A stretch of DNA of 64,000 bases from Streptomyces sp. NBC_00376 (lineage in GTDB: Bacteria > Actinomycetota > Actinomycetes > Streptomycetales > Streptomycetaceae), in NCBI RefSeq assembly GCF_036077095.1, contig NZ_CP107960.1, forward strand, positions 5,952,001 through 6,016,000. The letters are read 5' to 3'. This document shows, piece by piece, positions 1-6,436 of the stretch; within the stretch, counting starts at the first letter, position 1, and the number at the start of each line of letters is the position of its first letter. Made by a program: the position numbers and the translations under genes. The notes under the pieces are model-generated. The model ran no database searches and had not been told where the DNA came from. It worked only from the letters and a program-made list of their open reading frames with translations.

Positions 1-597
1 GATGAGCTGGCCCATCGTCTGCTGCATCGTCTGCGAGATGTTGTCGATGTCGTTCGTCGCCCGGCTGAGCACCTCGCCGCGCTTGGCCCGGTCGAAGTAC
101 GACAGCGGCAGCCGCGACAGCTTCGTCTGGATGTCCTCGCGCAGCTGGAACACGATCCGGTTGATGATGCTGATCGACAGCCGGGTCGCCACCAGCATCA
201 GCAGACCGGCGCCGACATAGACCGCCAGCGCCACCAGCAGTACGTCGGCCACCGCGCCGAAGTCGATGCCGTGACCGGGGACGAAGTCCACCCTGGAGAG
301 CATGTCGGCCAGGCCGCTGTTGCTCGCGCGCAGGCCCTCGATGGCCTGCTCCTTGGTCGCCCCCTCCGGCATCTTCCGGCCGACGACCCCGGCGAAGACC
401 AGGTCGGTCGCCCGGCCGAGGATCTTCGGCCCGACCACCGACAGGCCCACGCTCAGCGCACAGGCCACCAGCATCACGTAGAGCGAGGTCTTCTCCGTCG
501 CGAAGCGCTTCAGAAGCCGCTTCGAGGACCCCTTGAAGTCCATGGACCGGTCGGTCGGCGCCCCGCCCGCCATCATGCGTCCGCCAGGCCCGGCCAT
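1..597 (-). CDS. ABC exporter half-transporter, partial (N-terminal membrane domain)
   Basis: The first 199 codons of an ABC exporter subunit; the ATP-binding half lies beyond the window. The start ATG (597-595) shares one base with the TAA stop of the upstream exporter gene, a coupled arrangement typical of heterodimeric ABC exporters. After a charged Gly/Arg-rich leader, a first membrane helix (about residues 30-55) is followed by a long extracytoplasmic loop, a second helix pair and the conserved cytoplasmic stretch ending LSRATNDIDNISQTM, characteristic of the ABC type 1 transmembrane domain. Its partner has a Walker B aspartate in place of the usual catalytic glutamate, so by the family pattern this subunit probably carries the consensus ATP site. 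The substrate is unknown. Confidence 0.85.
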   Translation of the reverse strand, partial: MAGPGGRMMAGGAPTDRSMDFKGSSKRLLKRFATEKTSLYVMLVACALSVGLSVVGPKILGRATDLVFAGVVGRKMPEGATKEQAIEGLRASNSGLADMLSRVDFVPGHGIDFGAVADVLLVALAVYVGAGLLMLVATRLSISIINRIVFQLREDIQTKLSRLPLSYFDRAKRGEVLSRATNDIDNISQTMQQTMGQLI

Positions 598-2330
598 TAC
601 GCGGCCTCCGCTTCCGTCAGCTGGGAGAGCACGATCTCCCGGTACGTTTCATTGCCGTCCATCAGCTCGTGATGGGTGCCGGAGCCGACCACCCGGCCCT
701 CGTCCAGAACCAGGATCCGGTCAGCGTCGCGGATGGTGGACACCCGCTGCGCCACGATCACCACGGTCGCCTCGGCCGTCTCCTGGGTGAGGGCCCCGCG
801 CAGCGCGGCGTCGGTGGCGTAGTCGAGCGCCGAGAACGAGTCGTCGAAGAGATAGATCTCCGGGCGCTGCACCAGCGTCCTGGCGATGGCCAGACGCTGC
901 CGCTGCCCGCCCGACACATTGGTGCCGCCCTGCGAGATCGGCGCGTCCAGACCGTGCTCCAGCGCCGTGACGAACTCCTTGGCCTGCGCGACCTCCAGCG
1001 CGTGCCACAGCTCCTCGTCGGTCGCGTCCGGGTTTCCGTACCGCAGGTTCGTCGCGACCGTCCCGGAGAACAGATACGGCTTCTGCGGAACGAGACCCAC
1101 GGTCCTCGCCAGCAGCGCCGGCTCCAGCGTCCGCACATCCGTGCCGTCGACCAGCACCTGGCCGTCCGTCACGTCGAACAGCCGCGGTACGAGACCGAGC
1201 AGAGTCGACTTCCCGCTGCCCGTCGACCCGATGATCGCGGTGGTCTCGCCGGGGCGGGCCACCAGATCCACCGACCGCAGCACCGGCTCCTCGGCGCCCG
1301 GGTAGCGGAAGTCCGCGCCGCGCACCTCCAGATGACCGCGGGCGAGGAGCTTGCGGACCGGCTTCACGGGCGGGACCACGCTGGACTCGGTCTCCAGGAC
1401 CTCCTGGATGCGCTCGGCACAGACCTCGGCGCGCGGCACCATCATGAACATGAAGGTGGCCATCATCACGGACATGACGATCTGCATCAGATAGGCGAGG
1501 AACGCGGTCAGTGCGCCGATCTCCATGCCGCCGCTGTCGATGCGCTGGGCACCGAACCAGATCACCGCGATCGACGAGACGTTCACGACCGTCATCACGG
1601 TGGGGAACATCAGTGCCATCAGCCGGCCCGTGGACAGCGCCACATCCGTCAGCTCGGTGTTGGAGCCGCGGAACCGCTCCTCCTCGTAGCCGTCCCGGAC
1701 GAAGGCGCGGATGACGCGGTTGCCGGTGATCTGCTCGCGCAGCACCCGGTTCACCGTGTCGAGCCGCTCCTGCATCGTGCGGAACAGCGGGCGCATCCGC
1801 CGCACGATCAGGCTCACCGCGATGCCGAGCACCGGCACCACAGCGAGCAGCACCGCGGACAGCGGGACGTCCTGGCCGAGCGCCATGATGATGCCGCCGA
1901 CGCACATGATCGGGGCCGACACCATCAGTGTGAACGTCATCAGCACCAGCATCTGGACCTGCTGGACGTCATTGGTCGTACGGGTGATCAGCGAGGGCGC
2001 CCCGAAGCGCCCCACCTCACGGGCCGAGAACGACTGCACCCGGTCGAAGACCGACGCTCGGATGTCGCGGCCGAGCGCGGACGCGGTACGGGCGCCGAAG
2101 TAGACGGCCCCCATGTTGCAGACCACCTGGGCGATGCTGACGGCGATCATGATGCCGCCGAATTCGAGGATGTAGCCCGTGTCGCCCTGCACGACACCGT
2201 TGTCGATGATGTCGGCGTTCAGCGTGGGCAGGTAGAGGCTGGCGCAGGTCTGCAGCAGTTGGAGGAGGACCAGCAGCAGGATGGGTTTTCTGTACGGACC
2301 GAGATAGGCCCGCAGGAGTTTTATGAGCAC
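597..2330 (-). CDS. ABC exporter, fused membrane and ATP-binding domains (heterodimer partner)
   Basis: A 577-residue TMD-NBD half-transporter. The GTG at 2330 (reading VLIKLLRAYLGPYRKP) is chosen over the upstream in-frame codon at 2381 because a GAGAG stretch lies just before it and homologues begin with this first-helix sequence. Six membrane helices fill about residues 10-310. The ATPase domain has Walker A GSTGSGKST (about 368-376), signature VSGGQ (about 472) and Walker B IYLFDDSFSALD (about 492). The residue after the Walker B aspartate is Asp, not Glu, as in the degenerate site of heterodimeric exporters. It is translationally coupled to the next exporter gene. Lipid, peptide or drug export are all possible. 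Confidence 0.88.
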   Translation of the reverse strand: MLIKLLRAYLGPYRKPILLLVLLQLLQTCASLYLPTLNADIIDNGVVQGDTGYILEFGGIMIAVSIAQVVCNMGAVYFGARTASALGRDIRASVFDRVQSFSAREVGRFGAPSLITRTTNDVQQVQMLVLMTFTLMVSAPIMCVGGIIMALGQDVPLSAVLLAVVPVLGIAVSLIVRRMRPLFRTMQERLDTVNRVLREQITGNRVIRAFVRDGYEEERFRGSNTELTDVALSTGRLMALMFPTVMTVVNVSSIAVIWFGAQRIDSGGMEIGALTAFLAYLMQIVMSVMMATFMFMMVPRAEVCAERIQEVLETESSVVPPVKPVRKLLARGHLEVRGADFRYPGAEEPVLRSVDLVARPGETTAIIGSTGSGKSTLLGLVPRLFDVTDGQVLVDGTDVRTLEPALLARTVGLVPQKPYLFSGTVATNLRYGNPDATDEELWHALEVAQAKEFVTALEHGLDAPISQGGTNVSGGQRQRLAIARTLVQRPEIYLFDDSFSALDYATDAALRGALTQETAEATVVIVAQRVSTIRDADRILVLDEGRVVGSGTHHELMDGNETYREIVLSQLTEAEAA

Positions 2331-2498
2331 GCGTGTCTCTCGGAGTCGGCAGAAGGCAGGGGTCGACCCATTTTCCGGCACCGACGGCCGTGACTGCGAG
2401 CGGTTTTACTCAAGACCAGGTCAAAAAACAGACCGAGTACACAAGTGGAGGGGTTCACCTCGCTCGGAGTACTCGGCCCGTCGCGCGGACGTACGGAC

Positions 2499-3944
2499 TC
2501 AGCTCGCGGAGTCGAACGCCCCCGGGTGGATCTGGTCCCGCGTCGCCACGTACTGCTGGCGCACCGCCTGCCCGACCGTCAGCTCCTCGCCCGGCTCCAG
2601 CACCTGCGCCGCGGCGCCCTGCCAGGCCGGGGGAGTGAGCGGATCGGCCGTCCCCTGCGAGACCCCCAGTGCCCAGGCCGCCTGCCGGGCCGCGCCCAGC
2701 GCCGCGTACTCGGCGGGCTGCGGCACGACCACCTGCGTACCGAAGAGCGCGGGCGCCAGCCCCTGTACGGCGGGCAGTTCGGCCGCCGCGCCCAGCAGGA
2801 ACACCCGCCGCACCTCGACGCCCCGGCCGCGCAGCACGTCGAGCGCGTCGGCCAGCGAGCACAGCATCCCCTCGAACGCCGCCCGCGCCAGGTGCTCCGG
2901 CTTCATCGACTCGCGCCGCAGCCCGCAGAGCGTCCCCGCGGCGTGCGGCAGCCGAGGCGTCCGCTCGCCCTCCAGGTACGGCAGCAGCACCAGCCCGGAC
3001 GAGCCCGGCGTGGACTTCAGCGCCAGCGCGGAGAGCTCGTCGAGCCCCTCCATGCCGAGCATCTCGGCGGTCCCGCGCAGCGCCCGCACCGCGTTGGAGG
3101 TGTGCACCACCGGCAGGTGCTTCCCGGTCGCGTCCGCGAACGAAGTGATCATCCCGGCCGGATCGGACAGCGCCTCGTGGTGCACCGCCATGACCGAGCC
3201 CGACGCACCCAGCGAGACCACCGCGTCGCCGACCCCGACCCCGAGCCCGAACGCCGCCGCCATCGTCTCGCCGGTCCCCGCGGAGATCAGCAGCCCCTCG
3301 GGCGTCGTCCCGGCCGCGTCGGCGGGACCGAGCACCTCGGGCAGCGCCGCCTGGTGCCCGAGCGCGAGCTCCACCAGGTCGGGCCGGTAGGAACCGGTGT
3401 CCGCCGACCAGTAGCCGGTGCCGGACGCGGCACCCCGGTCGGTGGTCCGCCGGGCCGGACGCCCCAGCAACTGCCAGACCAGCCAGTCGTGCGGCTGGAG
3501 CACCGCGGCCACCCGCTGGGCCGCCTCCGGCTCGGTCCGCGCCATCCAGCGCAGCTTCGCCACCGGCTGCGCGGCCTGCGGCACCGCCCCGACCGCCTCG
3601 GCCCAGGCCTGCCGCCCGCCGAGCCCGTCGACCAGATCGGCCGCGGCGGCCTGCGCCCGCTTGTCGTTGCCGAGCAGCGCCGGCCGTACGAGATTGCCCT
3701 GGTGGTCCAGGGGCACCAGGCCGTGCTGCTGGGCGGAGACGCCGATGGCCTGCACCCCTTCGAGCAGCCCGCCGCCGGCGGCCTCGCCGAGCGAGAGCAG
3801 CCATGCCTGCGGGTCGACCTCGGTGGCCTTCGCCTCGACGGGGTGTGCGGCGAACCCCCGGCGCAGCACTGCGCCCGTGTCCGTATCGCAGACGACGATG
3901 TGTGTGAAGGCGGAAGAGCTGTCCAAGCCGGCGACTATCCCCAT
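2499..3944 (-). CDS. xylB: FGGY-family carbohydrate kinase (xylulokinase-like)
   Basis: A 481-residue sugar kinase of the FGGY family, predicted to phosphorylate a pentulose such as D-xylulose with ATP in the cytoplasm. The N-terminus GIVAGLDSSSAFTHIVV carries the phosphate-1 loop with the catalytic-domain Asp. The middle has the hydrophobic core and SAQQHG motif (about residue 72), and the C-terminal domain has GASGSVMAVH and the adenosine-type loop VFLLGAAAELPAVQGLAPALFG. ATG 3944 is taken as start; a TTG two codons earlier is possible. Length is normal for the family. No xylose isomerase or sugar transporter lies nearby, so the exact substrate is inferred from resemblance only. Confidence 0.78.
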   Translation of the reverse strand: MGIVAGLDSSSAFTHIVVCDTDTGAVLRRGFAAHPVEAKATEVDPQAWLLSLGEAAGGGLLEGVQAIGVSAQQHGLVPLDHQGNLVRPALLGNDKRAQAAAADLVDGLGGRQAWAEAVGAVPQAAQPVAKLRWMARTEPEAAQRVAAVLQPHDWLVWQLLGRPARRTTDRGAASGTGYWSADTGSYRPDLVELALGHQAALPEVLGPADAAGTTPEGLLISAGTGETMAAAFGLGVGVGDAVVSLGASGSVMAVHHEALSDPAGMITSFADATGKHLPVVHTSNAVRALRGTAEMLGMEGLDELSALALKSTPGSSGLVLLPYLEGERTPRLPHAAGTLCGLRRESMKPEHLARAAFEGMLCSLADALDVLRGRGVEVRRVFLLGAAAELPAVQGLAPALFGTQVVVPQPAEYAALGAARQAAWALGVSQGTADPLTPPAWQGAAAQVLEPGEELTVGQAVRQQYVATRDQIHPGAFDSAS

Positions 3945-4011
3945 GCCCAAGATTCTGCCGCACCGCCGGACCTTTTCAGTACCGGTTGCGCGGACCCCTG
4001 GCCCCCAGGCC

Positions 4012-4311
4012 CTAGGTGTTGCTGGTGCCCCAGTCGTCCTCGCCGTTGCGGCCGCGGTCCCGCAGCGAGCGCACCCGGTCGGTCACCGAGGCCGGGACCT
4101 TCTCGCCGACCTTCTCACTCACCGCGTGGTACGCCTTGCCGGCCAGATCACGGCCGCTCTGCGCCGCGGACTCGGCGGTATTGCGCACGGCCGGGTTCTG
4201 GGCGAACTGGCGTGCGGACTTCTTCATCTGCTCGTAGCGCTCGCGTCCGGCCCGTGTCCCGATCACGTATCCGAGGGCCAGTCCGGCGATGAACGTGAGC
4301 CGGTACCGCAT
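4012..4311 (-). CDS. YtxH-like small membrane protein
   Basis: A 99-residue protein. Start ATG 4311 has a GGAAGG ribosome site 7 bases upstream; the frame runs open further upstream but without such a site. One membrane or amphipathic helix (about residues 2-16, YRLTFIAGLALGYVIGTRAG) is followed by the GRERYEQMKK motif of YtxH/YtxG-like proteins and an Ala-rich amphipathic helix with repeated SAR/SAAQSGR segments. It ends in an acidic, disordered tail. Homologues are common single-gene units in actinomycetes, and their role is unknown, perhaps envelope stress. Confidence 0.75.
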   Translation of the reverse strand: MRYRLTFIAGLALGYVIGTRAGRERYEQMKKSARQFAQNPAVRNTAESAAQSGRDLAGKAYHAVSEKVGEKVPASVTDRVRSLRDRGRNGEDDWGTSNT

Positions 4312-4405
4312 GGCTGCCACCCTTCCTTGCTCACTGCGAAGCTTCAGTGCGACGTGTGCTGCCCGCCTACCCGCGGGCACCTGAGATCACCCCGGGGGAT
4401 ACCGA

Positions 4406-4437
4406 TTGGCAAAGCACCCCCCTGCTTGCGCTAATGT
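4406..4437 (+). promoter_or_regulatory. Possible tRNA-Asn promoter
   Basis: TTGGCA (4406-4411) and TAATGT (4432-4437) resemble -35 and -10 boxes about 70 bases before the first tRNA-Asn. The 20-base spacer is longer than the usual 17-18, so the -35 assignment is uncertain. The rest of 4312-4505 holds no gene. Confidence 0.35.
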
Positions 4438-4505
4438 ATGTGTCGCAGCGAACGAGCGCCGCCCGGCAGCAGCCAGGTAGGTAGGGTTCGGTGCACACGC
4501 AGCAA

Positions 4506-4578
4506 TCCCCTGTAGCTCAATTGGCAGAGCAGCCGGCTGTTAACCGGCAGGTTACTGGTTCGAGTCCAGTCGGGGGAG
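4506..4578 (+). tRNA. tRNA-Asn (GTT), copy 1
   Basis: A 73-nt cloverleaf. The acceptor stem TCCCCTG pairs with CGGGGGA with one G-T pair. The anticodon stem GCCGG/CCGGC encloses loop CTGTTAA, giving anticodon GTT. The T arm is ACTGG-TTCGAGT-CCAGT and the discriminator base is G4578. The 3' CCA is not encoded. Confidence 0.97.
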
Positions 4579-4583
4579 CGCGA

Positions 4584-4656
4584 TCCCCTGTAGCTCAATT
4601 GGCAGAGCATTCGGCTGTTAACCGGAGGGTTACTGGTTCGAGTCCAGTCGGGGGAG
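4584..4656 (+). tRNA. tRNA-Asn (GTT), copy 2
   Basis: A second 73-nt Asn tRNA, five bases after the first and nearly identical. It differs in the anticodon stem, TTCGG/CCGGA instead of GCCGG/CCGGC, so one base pair has become T-A and another a wobble. The anticodon GTT and the acceptor and T arms are unchanged. It is probably cotranscribed with copy 1 and ends at the terminator at 4669. Confidence 0.97.
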
Positions 4657-4668
4657 CGGAACGGAAGA

Positions 4669-4690
4669 GGACCCCGAGGGGTCCTTTTTC
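4669..4690 (+). terminator. Intrinsic terminator after the tRNA-Asn pair
   Basis: GGACCCC (4669-4675), a two-base GA loop and GGGGTCC (4678-4684) form a perfect 7-bp hairpin followed by five T residues, a textbook intrinsic terminator. The following 4691-4889 holds no recognisable gene. Confidence 0.85.
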
Positions 4691-4889
4691 GTGTGCCCGG
4701 CGACGGTCGTCACCGTGGTGCGCGTGGGGCGCATGCGACTCTTTCGCGTGCACTTCGCTCCATCCGGAACCGGACGGCCGACGGCGCGGTCTTCATGGTC
4801 ATGCGAAGCCGACCATCCGGAGCGAGAGATCGTATGACCGGCTATGCTGCGGCAGACGGCGCGCACACTTGTACGCGCCACGCCGAAAA

Positions 4890-4963
4890 GGGGCGGTAGC
4901 TCAGCCGGTTAGAGCAGCGGACTCATAATCCGTCGGCCGTGGGTTCGAGTCCCACCCGCCCCA
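4890..4963 (+). tRNA. tRNA with CAT anticodon (elongator Met or Ile2)
   Basis: A 74-nt cloverleaf. The acceptor GGGGCGG pairs with CCGCCCC, the anticodon stem GCGGA/TCCGT encloses CTCATAA (anticodon CAT), and the T arm is GTGGG-TTCGAGT-CCCAC with discriminator A4963. The first acceptor pair is G-C, so this is not the initiator. A CAT anticodon can belong to elongator tRNA-Met or to tRNA-Ile with lysidine, and sequence alone does not settle which. No CCA is encoded. Confidence 0.93.
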
Positions 4964-5065
4964 CCGAACAACCTTGGGAAGAATCGTTCTGACCTGGGGA
5001 GACGTGCTTTTGTGAGGGTGCTTCGCGTGCAGCGGACGCCGCACGGAGGTGCAGCGAGCGCTAGT

Positions 5066-5094
5066 CCTCGCGCGCCCAGCCCCCTGCCGCGAGG
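5066..5094 (-). terminator. Possible hairpin terminator
   Basis: CCTCGCG (5066-5072) and CGCGAGG (5088-5094) form a 7-bp stem about 20 bases past the stop of the minus-strand gene ending at 5116. There is no T-tract and the loop is 15 bases, so this is tentative. Confidence 0.3.
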
Positions 5095-5115
5095 CGTGGC
5101 GGGCGGGCCGGCCGG

Positions 5116-5688
5116 TCAGGCGGCGCAGCCGTACCGCTTGACGAGATTGGTGGCGGCTTCCCGCACCACGGTCGCGCTGTTGCGGAGCGCCGTGTCTCGG
5201 TCGACGAGGCCCTTCTCCTCTGCCTGCGAGGGCGCGATGAGCGTCACCGTGATGTACCGGGCGGTCGAGCCCGTGCGGGCGGCGCAGCCGGCGGGCAGCA
5301 CCGCCTCGGCCTCCTCGGGGAGTGCCCAGCCGGTGAACCCGGGGCCGAGGGGGACGGAGTTCTTCCTGGGGCCGGAGTCGTACCGGGCGTCCGCGATGAT
5401 CAGGTTGAAGGTGCCTCGGCGGTAGTCGCTGTCGGGGTTGGCGCGCATCATGCCGCACCCCTTGAACACCTTGAGGTCGCCCTTGCCCGGGCTTTCCCAC
5501 TCCTCCGCGCTGACCTCGCCCCCCTTGCCGTCGTCGATCAGTTCCGCCGTCTCCCGGCTGAGCGCCCCGTGGCACAGGGTCTTCGGCAGCGGCGGCTTCT
5601 CCTCGTTGTCAGGCCAGAAGCTCGCCGTCACGGCGGCCACCCCGGCGGCGCCGAGCATGACGGTCAGCGGCAGCCACTTCTTGTCCAT
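5116..5688 (-). CDS. Membrane-anchored cysteine-rich protein, paralogue 2 (putative immunity-like)
   Basis: A 190-residue protein with an N-terminal membrane helix (about residues 5-24, WLPLTVMLGAAGVAAVTASF) and an outward domain. It is a clear paralogue of the 197-residue gene at 5841-6434. Both share LC.G.L...TA.L..DGKGG, a Cys near residue 80, GFTGW/GLTGW, LP.GCA, YI.VTL and a C-terminal CAA; the four conserved cysteines suggest extracytoplasmic disulfides. Its start follows a TAA by three bases, and just upstream lies a broken copy of the C-terminus of the 747-residue WXG-type protein. The layout suggests a duplicated tail-plus-anchor cassette. An immunity function is inference. Confidence 0.7.
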   Translation of the reverse strand: MDKKWLPLTVMLGAAGVAAVTASFWPDNEEKPPLPKTLCHGALSRETAELIDDGKGGEVSAEEWESPGKGDLKVFKGCGMMRANPDSDYRRGTFNLIIADARYDSGPRKNSVPLGPGFTGWALPEEAEAVLPAGCAARTGSTARYITVTLIAPSQAEEKGLVDRDTALRNSATVVREAATNLVKRYGCAA

Positions 5689-5770
5689 CGGTTACTGTCC
5701 CGTTCACTTGTCGGCGCCCCATGCCGTTCCGGTACCACTGCTCAGCGGTCGCCCGGAGGTGGTCCTCGTA
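5689..5770 (-). pseudogene. Remnant of the C-terminus of the WXG-type T7SS-like substrate
   Basis: Read on the minus strand from about 5770, this stretch encodes YEDHLRATAEQWYRNGMG, which aligns with YEDHLQTTAENWYQYGIE at the end of the 747-residue protein (gene 6437-8680). The DNA is also visibly similar (ATGCCGT..GGTACCA..CTC.GC, then TGGTCCTCGTA). After MG the reading frame diverges. A TAA lies in frame with the following ATG (5688), mirroring the TAG-gap-GTG junction between the intact large gene and its own anchored partner. There is no start codon and the copy is cut at the 27-bp inverted repeat (5771-5826), so it is a fragment. Confidence 0.75.
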
Positions 5771-5826
5771 CCCGCCGGGGCCCCGCTGATCGGGTTCACG
5801 AACCCGATCAGCGGGGCCCCGGCGGG
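5771..5826. repeat. Perfect 27-bp inverted repeat with 2-base centre
   Basis: Arms 5771-5797 and 5800-5826 are exact reverse complements around the dinucleotide AC. The repeat lies 14 bases past the stop of the gene at 5841-6434 and exactly at the edge of the toxin-tail remnant. As RNA it would be an extremely stable hairpin and is likely to terminate or protect the operon transcript; no T-run follows, as is usual in Streptomyces. Its position at the duplication boundary also fits a recombination or replication-slippage scar. Confidence 0.95.
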
Positions 5827-5840
5827 CGAGTTGACGTCGG

Positions 5841-6434
5841 TCAGGCGGCGCAGTCGTACTGCTTGGTCAGGTTCTCCACGGCCTCAAGGATCACGGTGCG
5901 CTGGTCCTTCATCAGTGACGCGTAGTTCCAGTCCCGTCCGACGATGGCGACCGGTGAGACCTTGAGGGTGACGCTGATGTACCCCGCGTCGGGCCGCCTC
6001 ATCTTCTTTGCGCACCCGTCCGGCAGCTGCACCTCGCTCTGCCGCTGGCCCACCCAGCCCGTGAGGCCGTCACCGATGTGGTTGGCGTCCTTCGGGGGGT
6101 CGTTCAGCGTATTGGTGGACCTCACGTCCAGGGTGTACTGGAGCCGCTTGCTGCCCTTGTCCTCAGCGTTCTCCCGATTGACGAAGCAGATGGTGGAGAA
6201 GACCGGGTCCGCCGGCTCGGTCTCGGATCCCGAGCTCTTCGGGATGAACTCGTCGACCTGGACGGCCCCTCCCTTGCCGTCCTGGAGCAGGCCCGCGGTC
6301 TGCTCCGTCAGCATGCCCAGGCACAAGTTCTGCTCACGCAGCTTCTTGAGCTCCGTCGGCCGGAGTTCGAGCGTCGCGACGACCGCTGCCGCGACGGCGA
6401 GCACGGCCGGCAGGACCAGGTACTTCTTGTTCAC
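5841..6434 (-). CDS. Membrane-anchored cysteine-rich protein, paralogue 1 (putative immunity-like)
   Basis: A 197-residue protein. GTG 6434 starts two bases after the TAG of the large WXG-type gene, implying translational coupling. It has one N-terminal membrane helix (about residues 4-22, YLVLPAVLAVAAAVVATLEL) and a soluble outward domain with conserved cysteines (LCLG, ICFV, DGCAKK, terminal DCAA) and the motifs QDGKGGAV and GLTGWVG. It is paralogous to the gene at 5116-5688. The gene order partner protein, large WXG-type protein, anchored protein is that of many T7SS effector loci, where the last gene often protects the producer. That role is inferred from position, not from a recognised domain. 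Confidence 0.72.
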   Translation of the reverse strand: MNKKYLVLPAVLAVAAAVVATLELRPTELKKLREQNLCLGMLTEQTAGLLQDGKGGAVQVDEFIPKSSGSETEPADPVFSTICFVNRENAEDKGSKRLQYTLDVRSTNTLNDPPKDANHIGDGLTGWVGQRQSEVQLPDGCAKKMRRPDAGYISVTLKVSPVAIVGRDWNYASLMKDQRTVILEAVENLTKQYDCAA

Positions 6435-6436
6435 GA

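Noticed and set aside
4491..4928. An open frame reading through the three tRNA genes
   Set aside because: It repeats SPVAQLAE.PAVNR.VTGSSPVGG, the usual false translation of tRNA sequences.
5771..5826. Terminal inverted repeats of an insertion sequence
   Set aside because: The arms are adjacent, with no transposase gene or target duplication.
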